From Doryteuthis pealeii (lineage: Eukaryota; Mollusca; Cephalopoda; Myopsida; Loliginidae): a DNA stretch of 64,000 nt. Positions 38,151 through 48,080 of this stretch are shown piece after piece. The stretch spans positions 79,734,095-79,798,094 of the forward strand of contig CM042150.1 of the NCBI GenBank assembly GCA_023376005.1, in the 5' to 3' direction. How positions within the stretch are numbered: the stretch's first letter is position 1; every line of letters starts with the position of its first letter. A model generated the notes under the pieces. It saw only the letters and a program-made list of their open reading frames with translations. It searched no databases and was not told the DNA's origin. Position numbers and translations under genes: made by a program.

Positions 38151-39214
38151 CTTTTTAATTTGAGCTTATTTTTTTTGGCCCAACCGACCCGATGGGGGAA
38201 AAAAAAAAAAGGTTCATACGCCTTTTTTTTTCCCTCCCATCAAACGGAACCTTTGAAAAAAAAAAAAAATTGGTGAACTGGTAAGACTATGCGCGCCTAT
38301 TTTTACGGAGACTTCAATAACTGAAACAATAAACGTTTATGTGATTTTTCGCTGGACCTATTTCTGGAGACGCTATACATTGGGAGTTATCCATTGTACG
38401 CTTCTCACTACTCATTAATCAACTACTCTTGGTGTCACGTTCTCTGTATCAGAAATATTCTTTTATGAGTAATCTTATTTAAACACACTATCGCGTTCAA
38501 TCGATTCGATACGCGGCCTCACCAACTTAACAACAAAACAAAAAAACCAAAAAGAAAAAGAAAATCCATTTCAAGTTTGGAATCTCTTTTTCTACTGGTT
38601 GCCATACAAGGGTGTTTAATATTTACTGTCGAAACGTGACACAAAGGTGTAGGTTTAGTTGAGAGTAAGCTGACTCTAAGGACTCAAACCCGATATTGAT
38701 AATGGTCTCAGAGTACCAACCTCCTACACTCAATAAAACCCTTCACCCAAAATCCAATTCCACGCATAAGCGGTTAATTGTTTACCTCTTGCAATGATAG
38801 TATATATTCATGTAACAAAAAGTCTTTATGTATGCCCATGTCTAAATAGCGCAGAATTCACCAATCATGTCGAAATGAAGCACGATTAACCTACATCGAA
38901 GTATGACAGAGGGCTCCTTTACCATCATTACGGCCGGGTTTTTGACATCCACGGCACATTCACCCATAACTTCCGTTAAAGGATGATGAATTTCAAGCGG
39001 TTTAATCGTTTATACTTTCCAAAACCGAATGACTACACAACTTCACACTTGGCGCTAGTGTCAATCGGAAACTCCATTAGAAACGACTGCCAAGCCATGA
39101 CTGGCATGGCAGCGAGGCGTGTGCAGGAACAGGCACAAGCGCATGCACAACAAACAGAAGGTTGCCTATAACACGAACATTTTCCTTGTGTCCCCCAGCG
39201 CTTTGGAGACTTAC

Positions 39215-39440
39215 TTTTGGGATTACATTCGTAGTTTCAATCAGTTTCCCGTCTCAGGTATAGTAACCTTATAAAGGCAAAAGTGACCAGTTAGTTTTCA
39301 CTATTTAGTTGTAGCAGGGAAGACGGAAGCATGCCTTTCCAAGTCTTCAGGTAGATTAATGCCCTTTTAGCGCCAACTGAATTTGAACTCGAGTAACCCT
39401 AATTCCCATCATTCCTAACGATAACTGTTAAGCCAAGAGT
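39215..39440 (-). mobile_element. SINE-A-related element (partner 34,050-34,240)
   Basis: Reversed AGCGCC, TTTCCAAGTC, ACTATTTAG.TGTAGCAGG and a head reading GGCTTAACAGTTATCGTTAG at 39,415-39,436 are present. It is related to, but more diverged than, typical family members. Confidence 0.5.
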
Positions 39441-39496
39441 AACCTAAATGACATTTAAGGAAGCAATCCGCTTCAAATCTTACAAATTAATTTCTA

Positions 39497-39818
39497 TCTA
39501 TACATACATAAATAAGTTGTGTGGTATGTATGTCCGGAGGAAACTACAAAAATAAAACAATTAACAAAAAAGTAGATATATAGAACATTCACTATCAACC
39601 ACAGCTTGCTTTGATGCAAAAAATAAGGATTTGATTATATCTGGGAAGATGTTTAAAAATTAAGATTTGAATTGTAAGAAAAAGGAAAGTCATTGGTTGC
39701 GTTTGTGATTAAAGCATGAATCAGTTATGTTAAGGACTAAACAATCAATGGATCTGCGAGACTAACTTTTATCATCCCCCCCCTCTTACCCAGGCCAACG
39801 ACCGGGTAGCCGTTCTAG
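39497..39818 (+). mobile_element. Non-autonomous Helitron-like element
   Basis: The 5' end is TCTATACATACATAAATAAG preceded by A. The 3' end has a TACCC...GGGTA hairpin (39,787-39,808) followed ten bases on by CTAG (39,815-39,818) and then T. Helitrons insert between A and T, start with TC and end in a hairpin plus CTRR, as here. It has no coding capacity at 322 bp and is mirrored in the left arm. Confidence 0.75.
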
Positions 39819-39984
39819 TTATTTATAGTGGTGGAGGTTTGTTTAAAACCAGATAGACTTTCTGAATGGGCTGAAGAATGATGCACTTAGTAGCACAGAT
39901 ACTCTATGCCACACATTCTTAAAAAAAAAAAAACCCAAAAGAAACAAAAAGAAAAAAAAGAAAAAAAAAACACCTTTCAAGTTT

Positions 39985-40130
39985 GGAATCTCTTTCTAGA
40001 CTGGTTGCCATACAAGGCTTGAGAACCCAGCCTATCCTTCTGATAGTTGGAATTAACTGAGAATAAGAGTCACGCCTTTTCCAAAGGCATTAGCGCAAAA
40101 TGAAATGCAGTAGCATGCAGGATTTTAATT
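39985..40130 (-). mobile_element. SINE-A-related body fragment (partner 33,300-33,445)
   Basis: Reversed text GACTGGTTGCCATACAAGGC, GAGAACCCAGCCTATCCTTC and CCAAAGGCATTAGCGC matches the middle of SINE-A with a family-specific variant tail. The adjacent A-rich block gives Lys-rich artefact frames. Confidence 0.5.
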
Positions 40131-40469
40131 CGTCTTGTCGAGTCCATATCTTACGACGATGGTCGTTATGGTACGCGCGACTAATAAAGTGGTGTAATTG
40201 TACATGCGCCTTACTATTTGTGGTTCTGGGAGATATCTACATTTCTACAGGCCTCCTTTAAAAATGTGAAGACGGTGTTTATGCTATTTGCGAGGCTGAA
40301 GTTGTTATTGAAGAAGGATCTTTCCTAAAGTTCTCTCACCCCAGCTACTTCTCAGACAAGTTCAAATGCCTGGGGGTAGATATTTATCGTAGCATAATTG
40401 ATGCGTCAAAATCTTGAGATTTAATTGACTGGATAGTAAATATTCTCAAAATTATAGGTAAACTATCTA

Positions 40470-40866
40470 TCTATACATATAAAAGGGCAGTTTGTGTGTA
40501 TGTATGTCCGGAGAAAACTATGAAAATAAAACAATTAATGATAAAGTAAAATAAGGTATTACACATTCACTATCACCAGATCTTGCTTTCTGAGCAAAAA
40601 ATATCGAAGATTTGATTTATATTTGGTGAAGATAATAAAATAAAATTTATATGATAACAGCATGAGATTTTTTGCATTTAGCTATTTTAAATAGCAGACA
40701 TTAATTTTTCTTTTCAGAGTGGCATGATCAGTGGAAGGTGTTTTTTTACATAGGGATTTTAATTGGGCCTCATGCGAGGATCCAATGTGATTCAACAACA
40801 ATGATCTACGGAGACTATCTTTTTACATCCCCCTCTACCCAGGTGACGCCGAGTAGCTGCTTCTAG
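40470..40866 (+). mobile_element. Non-autonomous Helitron-like element (397 bp)
   Basis: It starts TCTATACATATAAAAGGGC after an A, and ends CTACCCAGGTGACGCC-GAGTAGCTGCTTCTAG before a T. The imperfect hairpin (CTACCC with GAGTAG) lies about 8 bases before CTAG. It shares ends with 39,497-39,818 and 13,265-13,509. It would need the RepHel protein of an autonomous element, and none is in the window. Confidence 0.8.
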
Positions 40867-41041
40867 TATACAATAAGCATATTTTTGTCAATATTACTCG
40901 GATTATTGATGATGCCTTCCTTCTAAAAAAGGAATGTCTTTTCTAAATTTAGAACACTATACATATATAGACGGGTAAGGTATTTTCCCACTTGGTTAGA
41001 TTGACACAAGGACTTTTTAACGTGGGACAAAAACGATTTTC

Positions 41042-41229
41042 ATGCAATGGCCACAACAAAAAGTGCTTGATCCTTCAGCATATTCGCCTTTTTGGTTGCC
41101 TCAGGCTTTGAGGAATAAACCTGACACTGCCTCTTTTAGCAGAGAGGGCACGTTTGTTCTGGAAGATGATCATGTGATTGATAATTACCTTACTCAGAGG
41201 ACGTTGAGACCAAAGAACACTGATCCAAG
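41042..41229 (+). CDS. Possible protein-coding exon, unknown gene
   Basis: This open frame of 62 codons starts at ATG and runs to CCAAG at 41,229, followed at once by a consensus splice donor GTAAGT (41,230-41,235); read through, it hits a stop in that donor. The peptide has normal, non-repetitive composition (PSAYSPFWLPQALRNKPD near the start, FVLEDDHVIDNYLTQRTLRP near the end) and contrasts with the dipeptide frames elsewhere. An in-frame stop lies about 8 codons upstream of the ATG, so it would be a first coding exon or begin at a weak acceptor. The mirror copy in the left arm (about 31,880-32,110, minus) keeps the donor side (TTACCTTGGAT) but is frameshifted. I do not recognise the protein, and no second exon was identified. 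Confidence 0.4.
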
Positions 41230-41808
41230 GTAAGTAAACAGTTATTGTGTGAAGAAAATATTCAATCAAGAGCCCCCACAAGGAGCTGAAACACAATATC
41301 TTGACAACCACAAATATAGCAAACCCAGCAATGTCCGTGCAATAAAAAAAAATAACTTAAGAGGAAAGAAACTTTGTAGAGATGATAAAGAAAATCATGA
41401 CGGAATTTAGGAGAATATTTATGATACACAAGAATCAAGAATGGGGAAAAAGGTAGAACCAGAACAGCATGAATACATTATATTTTTTAAATATCCCCAA
41501 CGGACAAAATCACTGAGCTGAACGAAGTAATTAATGCAAGAGCAGAAATAGACAGTGACAAACTTGTAGACTACAAAAGATAAAAAGAATAAGAAAAAAG
41601 AATTTCAGTGGCGAATGAGAGGAAAAGAACAAATAAAGAAACACAAATATATACAAAGGAAACGCACAAAATATATGGACACAATACGGGCACCTAACTA
41701 GGTGTATGCGTTACAAGCTAGATTCGCAGACCCATTGTTTGTGACTTCGATTATCTCTGGGCGCACCATAGTCTGGCTTTGTGACACACACATATGTATA
41801 TATATATA

Positions 41809-41846
<38 letters not shown>

Positions 41847-41876
41847 CATATAGATAGAGAGAGAGAGAGAGGAGAG

Positions 41877-42002
41877 AGAGTAGTTGGATCCATATCCTTC
41901 CCAAGGGTATTCGTGCTATGTGGAAATGTAAACAGCTTTGTAGAGTCTTTGAACTCAGGTCGACGAGTCCATTTCATACGACTCTAAGCATACACTATGC
42001 GC
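41877..42002 (-). mobile_element. SINE-A 5' half (right-arm copy)
   Basis: Reversed CCTTCCCAAGGGTATTCGTG, TGAACTCAGGTCGACGAGTC and CGACTCTAAGCATACACTA; the body 3' of this is replaced by GA and AT tracts. It abuts repeat D through a (TAA)n run. Confidence 0.8.
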
Positions 42003-42039
42003 TCAATAATAATAATAATAATAATCATATTAATAATGG

Positions 42040-42462
42040 AGATTCACTCTCTTTTTGTCTGTAACAAAAACTACGTCACTGCTTAAGTCACATTACCCAA
42101 CACATAACCCAATGTCATAACATAGAATAAATATACCTTCAAAATGTGAGTATGCAACTCTTATTAGATGTGAGTAGACACAATCCTCATTGTTTTTTTT
42201 ACAACAAGTTTCAATAAATAGATTCCTGGTGTTATTTATTTTTATATATAGTTTGCTTTATTTTAATATATAGTTAAAGTTATCGGAACTGTTTCCATTT
42301 CAAATTGTCTTTTTTATTTTTTTTTAATGCTGTTAATAAATTTGACAATTTTACATACTTATGGGTATAAACTCTATGACATTGAATTTTCAGCTTCCAT
42401 CCCTTCAGGCAATATCTTTTCAAAAAATTATTTTTACATCGCCGGGAGAGCGTCTTTTTTAT
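42040..42462 (+). repeat. Repeat D (right-arm copy)
   Basis: It is the same repeat as at 2,262-2,660, on the opposite strand: AACTACGTCACTGCTTAAGTC, CTGTTTCCATTTCAAATTGT and ACATTGAATTTTCAGCTTCC. A (TAA)n tract follows at 42,465-42,513. Confidence 0.75.
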
Positions 42463-42469
42463 TTTGATA

Positions 42470-42513
<44 letters not shown>

Positions 42514-42894
42514 TGTTTCTTCGTTTTCTCTTTCCTTCTCATTGTTCATTAACCGATCTACGTGTCCTTGTCCTGATTGATTTAAGGAATAGATCAGCGC
42601 ACACGCTTTGATTGTAATTGTCTACGAATAATGCATACGTGGATGCAGCTACAAATGAGCATATGTGTTTGCGTTCGTCAGTTCCATGCTAAATTTGCAT
42701 GTATGAACGTTCCGAGAATCACAACAATATGGATTTTGCCGCGTGCCGGTTAAGTGCCGGGACTGTTTGTGGCTCATCTAGCAAACACGTTCTTAGCTTA
42801 ACCAATTAACTGCGTGTTACAAATCCTAATACAACGGTAATTTTAGAAAGATTGTTTTAAACCTTTTCGACACTTAACATTACTGTATATATAC

Positions 42895-42942
<48 letters not shown>

Positions 42943-42969
42943 TAGACTAGATAGATAGATAGATAAGTA

Positions 42970-43232
42970 AGTAAAGTAAAGTCGTCGGGCGGCCTAATGT
43001 CCGGTATCAATCATGCGGCGAGGGAGTCTATCCCCTTTTTACTAGCGCTAGACCGAAGGAGATTATTTTAACGTCTAGGGTGAAGACCCACACCTACCCA
43101 TCAGCTTCCTTACTTTACCGCACAGATCCTGGGTACTCATACGCTGAGTTGGCGAGGGTGGGTATCGAACTAGGAACCTTGCGGTTTCTAGCCGAACGCT
43201 TCTACCGACTGAGCGCTAACCCCGGCCCTGTT
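42970..43232 (-). mobile_element. SINE-B, full length
   Basis: From AAAGTCGTCGGGCGGCC to GAGCGCTAACCCCGGCC it carries the complete family in reverse, with the tRNA-like head (CGAACGCTTCTACCGACTGA) at the right. It is close to consensus except for single-base indels. Confidence 0.88.
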
Positions 43233-43249
43233 ATATATATATATTATGG

Positions 43250-43402
43250 TTGTTTGGTGTGTGTGTGTGTGTGTCTGTGAGTGGAGTGAGTGAGTGAGTG
43301 AGAGAGAGAGAGAGAAGGAGAAGAGAGAGAGAGAGAGAATGTTTGTTTGTTTGTGTGTGTATGTCTATGTGTGTGTGTGTCTATGTGTCTGTATGTCTGT
43401 GT
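43250..43402. repeat. GT, GAGT and GA microsatellites
   Basis: Adjacent simple tracts, (GT)n, (GTGA)n, (GA)n then (GTTT)n and (GT)n. Confidence 0.9.
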
Positions 43403-44059
43403 CTTTGCTCAGGCCCCTTTTGATGGATTCTAAATTCGCTGATTGTATCTCTTGAGGAGTGATAAGACCCTCCAACTAAATAAGGGTATCCTGATTTATG
43501 ACACTAAAATCATCTGGCAGAAAATGCTACAGATACGGGATCTCTGTCCGATTGTAGAGTATCCATTCGTTGGTATTACTTCCCGAACCCCAATCTGACC
43601 TCGTGTGAAGTTACTTTTACAGTCCGCGATCTAGATCAACTGATTTGGTATTGGGTAGATATCGGGGATGATTTTTGTTACCGCGTGACATTTCCGATGA
43701 CAATGCCGTTTCTATTGACGTAAGATACTGTCATTGAATTTAGACAATTGTTCCTATTTGCTAAAATATTTCCAACACTAATTTTCATTCGATTCTCTTT
43801 GTTTACCTAATTCTAAACTCATGACATACAATTATAAAACTAATTGTTTATAAGAAACTTAATTATGTTAATTGGTCAATTCCAGATGCCGTACAAATAT
43901 AGGGGCCAATCCCTATAAGTCAAACATTCACTTTGGAAATTAGTTTGTGATTGGGAATACTTGAAACAATGCATCAATTGTCCGTATCAAATTTCGGTAT
44001 TAGATATCAGGAAAACTTCATATGTGGTATATACCAACGTCTCCAGTCAACTAGGACGT

Positions 44060-44295
44060 GAACACAAGGTCAATTTCTTAAGCGGATTATAAAAAGGTTG
44101 AATTCTGTGTTGATTCTACTGAAATTATTGCCTAACCAAGGTTAAAGAGCCCTGTCCTCCCTACTATTTACACATAGTTCGATGGAGAAAGTTGAATGCA
44201 CACTTTTCCCAAGAGTATTAGCGCTATGCAAAATGCAATCAGCCTCGTACAGGATTTGAACGGGCGTCGTCGTTTATAATCGCAGAACATATCTA
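44060..44295 (-). mobile_element. SINE-A, near full length
   Basis: Reversed GTCAATTTCTTAAGCGG, TTGCCTAACCAAGG, CCCTACTATTTACACATAG, TTTTCCCAAGAGTATTAGCG and a degraded head followed by CT and AT tracts. Confidence 0.85.
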
Positions 44296-44306
44296 GCTAT
44301 CTCTCC

Positions 44307-44364
<58 letters not shown>

Positions 44365-44365
44365 A

Positions 44366-44616
44366 AAGTAAAGTCGTCGGGGCGGCCTAAAGTCGGTATC
44401 AGCTATGAGTGAGGGAGTCTATCCTTTTCCCTAGCGCTTAGACCAAGGAGATTGTTTTAGCATCTAGTGGAGCGCCACACCTACCATCACTCTTACTTTA
44501 ACCGCACAGATCCCTGTGCTACTCATACGCTGAGTTGGTGAGGACCATTTATCGAACTTAGGAACCTTGTGGTTTCTAGCAGAACGCTCTACGACTGAGC
44601 TAACCCGGGGTCTCTC
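44366..44616 (-). mobile_element. SINE-B, full length
   Basis: From AAAGTCGTCGGGGCGGCC to ACTGAGCTAACCCGGG, with B-box region TTTATCGAACTTAGGAACC. CT tracts flank it on both sides. Confidence 0.88.
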
Positions 44617-46069
44617 CCTTCTCCTCTCTCTCTCTCTACCTATATATATTATATATCTATTATATATATATATAGCGAGAGAGAGAGTTGAGAGACGGTG
44701 AGAGAGAGAGAGGGGGGATGTTTTACGAATACAAATGTAATGGCATCAGGTACAATCACAGTGAAATCCCAGTTCCTCTCAGATCCCCTAGTTAAGCCGA
44801 TGTGAGCCTGTTTAGTTCCGAGATGGTAGACCACTTAGTAACAGGCAAGGTTTTGTCATCTGTGTCCTAGACTAAGAAATAAATGAATAAAATACAACTG
44901 CTATAAATCGAAAGAAATGGAATGGAGATAGATTTTGCTTGGCATGGAAAGCCGTCTGACAGCGTTCAAAATGTCTTAAGTATTTATCTTGGTTTTAAAA
45001 AATGCTTTTCGTGCCAGTAGTAAATACACATTTATCTCAACCCCATGTCGCCGATTATTTCTCTAGATATAGTGTATATATAGCGATAGATAGATAGATA
45101 GGTAGATAGATAGATATGACAACGAAAGAGACAGCATGGAAAAGCAGAATGACATGTTTCGCTATAGGGATACCTTTATTCAAATGAACTTATCTCATAA
45201 AAAATGAAATCATCGCGCGAAAAAACCTGGATTTTTTATATAATAAATTGATTCTAATAAGATTATGCCCTTTAGCGAGACATGCCAAATTTGTTATACT
45301 ATGTCTATATTTTAATCATACAACCGGGTTTTATTTCAAATGTTCCTAATATATAGATATGAATAGGCTAAGATTAGATCAATATGTATATAGGTATAGC
45401 GATAGATAGATAGATATGGATAGCTTTGATGTACCCCTGAAACTGTTTGAGATAGATAGATAGATAGATAGATAGATTTGTGAGTTTGCGTTGCATTTGT
45501 AATAGAGGTTGGTGAGTGAAGAAGACATTATAATTGTATGATAGCGAGGAGAAATTAATAAAATATGAATTGAGAACAGGCGTTGTCTAATCAGAATAAA
45601 TTTAGGCAGTTTTTTAACAAGAGATTTAGAGAAAATCTAATTTCATCTGGGGATATAAGAAACTCGTCTATTAAAACATGCCATACAACAACATCAGTCG
45701 CTCTTCATAATTTTAGAGTATGCGTAACGGAAAAACTATGAATATGGTATATTGCTCACCGTCAAAGCAAAGAAACTTAAATTCTTGCATTGATTCTTGC
45801 TGTGGAGAGTTTGGACATGACAAAGACATTCCGTTTGATCGTCTTTAATGGTACGAAATGGATCTAATACAGTCATTGAAGACCAAAACGCAGACACCAC
45901 ACACACACCACACACACACACACACACATACACACATACTGAGACGTTGACACACATGCATACATATACACAGATGTGTAAGTATATGCGGTGTGTACGT
46001 GTTTTTAATAGATTTATGTAAACATAGATGATGATATAAGCATATGTATCTATGAAAATGTGCATATAT

Positions 46070-46135
46070 ATATATATACTTACATACATTTATATACATA
46101 CATACATACATACATATAATAATATATAATATATA

Positions 46136-46183
<48 letters not shown>

Positions 46184-46382
46184 AGAGGCATGAAAGGCCG
46201 AACACGTGTCTGTGGATGACTTATTAATATATATATATATGTGTGTGTATGTGGTGTGCACGTGTATGTGTGTGTATATGCACGCAAAACACTCATGGCA
46301 CACATACATATTTATATATAAATCTATATATATATACCGTATATATGCTAATATATGAATGATGCGTATAAATGAAAGAGTG

Positions 46383-46417
<35 letters not shown>

Positions 46418-46600
46418 CACAACATATTATATATATATATGTGTGTGTTGTGTGTCTATATATATATATAATATATATATATATATATGATATATATACT
46501 GTCGGTTAGCCTCCTCACATTTCTCCCATATGCATATAAGTTAATATATGCACAAAGTATAAAAATAAATGTGTACACACGGACACAAAGGTATATATAT

Positions 46601-46659
<59 letters not shown>

Positions 46660-46684
46660 CTGTGTGTGTGTGTGCGTATGACTT

Positions 46685-46741
<57 letters not shown>

Positions 46742-46800
46742 ATATATATGTGTGGTGTGTGTGTGTGTGTGTGTATGTGTGTGTGTGTGTGAGTGTGTGT
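46070..46800. repeat. AT and GT microsatellite cluster
   Basis: Long (AT)n, (GT)n and mixed tracts run here, interrupted at 46,181-46,370 by unique text that mirrors the left arm. They give spurious frames of up to 191 codons. Confidence 0.93.
46181..46222 (+). ncRNA. Degraded hammerhead-ribozyme relative (right arm)
   Basis: GGCCGAACACGTGTCTGTGGAT keeps the stem III palindrome ACACGTGT and the GUC site, but one A of GAAA is missing and the CUGAUGA side has been overrun by a GT tract. Confidence 0.5.
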
Positions 46801-47484
46801 ATTAATATTAATTTTATGCAGCAGAAACTTTTTTGATATTTTTCAGCGAATGTGAGTGTTTAACATTATTTGTATTTTTTTATAAGCATCAGCGTCTCAA
46901 ATAACACAAATATAAATTACATTATTTAAAAAATCCCGTAGATTTTTTTGTTTTTGTTTTTAATTTTAAGTTTCCTCTTATTTCATTGTGTTATCTTTGC
47001 AGTCCATAAGGTTGTGAATTAAACGAAACTATTTCGCCCAAAGAGCCTAGATTTATTAAAACTTGGTAAACATGAAGAGCCTTGCCAATGTTTGCAGTGA
47101 CGTAAGCCCTTCATTTTCAGGCATTACAATTTAGCACGACGGTTTTGAAACCGTTTACACATTACGTCATTAGTATGTGACGTAACGTTAATTTTAACAG
47201 GTCACAACGTTCCTAAACCATGCCCACAATTTCCTGGAATTCAAACGCAGCACATATTTCGCCTTGTTATATGACCGGCATTAAAAAACATTATCACCAT
47301 CTTGATTACTGTCTATCGATAATCAATTTTCATGATTTTTAATATATTTCTTGATTAAAATAATATTGTGAAATAATTTACAATACCTTTACGTAGAATA
47401 TTAATCATGTTGATAAATACACTACTTATTTCTCTCTGGGTAATTGTGCGTCTTTGTGAAAGGAGAAATAGTGTATGGGATACA

Positions 47485-47527
<43 letters not shown>

Positions 47528-47659
47528 CCGTGTTTATTTTTATTTTGTTAACAACTAATTATTTCATTCGGATTTTCGATATATCTTCATAATAAACTAA
47601 ATCTATGCCGGCTAGGACAGAAAAAATACATCGATTGACCTCTCTACAGAGGAGGAAAA
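46801..47659. other. AT-rich stretch, nothing coding recognised
   Basis: Unique sequence with an AT microsatellite at 47,485-47,524. It contains a small cluster of TGACGTAA sites, annotated separately. Confidence 0.5.
47098..47185. promoter_or_regulatory. Three TGACGTAA sites in 88 bp
   Basis: TGACGTAA lies at 47,098-47,105 and 47,178-47,185, and its reverse complement TTACGTCA at 47,162-47,169. This octamer is a known bZIP (CREB/ATF and PAR-type) binding half-palindrome. Functional use is inference; repeat D carries the same motif, so it may be a repeat relic. Confidence 0.25.
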
Positions 47660-48080
47660 TCCCCCTAATGTTGACCGTGGGTGATGAAAGTTGATGCTTA
47701 AGGACGGATTCCTAGGGCCTAAGCAGTCAAACATAGAACATTACCATATTGGTCTTTATTTAGTCTAGATGGGTGGTCGGAGAAGATCTCTCCGATTAGT
47801 TGGCTGGTCACATCAAACCCTTAGCACCTATATGATAGCCCCAATCCTATTGTCCTTATGGAAAACCCCAAAGCCTTTTTATATGTGCTAGGGGCTGTGG
47901 CTGAGGGTCTTACTGTCCTGGGTATGACGTTTAAACTGTATCGATTGATGAGGTTCTAGTTTTAGGAACTTAGAGGCGTATAGACTACACCTTCATTGCC
48001 ATTACTCCCAAGTCCACTCTAACCTGAATTTGCTGTACGTGTTAGAGTCCCATCTATGGGTTAAATACATAAAAACAGGT
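47660..48080 (-). repeat. Repeat C (diverged copy)
   Basis: It is the reverse complement of 7,030-7,425 at perhaps two-thirds identity: GTGGTCGGAGAAGATCTCTC, CCAATCCTATTGTCCTTATG, TATATGTGCTAGGGGCTGTG, CATCTATGGGTTAAAT. Confidence 0.6.

Larger units (their letters stand above)
36813..46390. repeat. Giant inverted repeat, right arm
   Basis: This is the mirror image of 25,030-36,812 and the cleaner arm beyond about 39.4 kb: SINEs, Helitron ends and microsatellites are near consensus. No spacer of any length separates the arms. I found no sequencing-adapter-like hairpin at the centre. Confidence 0.9.

Noticed and set aside
45736..46836. Open frames of up to 191 codons
   Set aside because: Ile-Tyr and Cys-Val dipeptide runs from AT and GT microsatellites.
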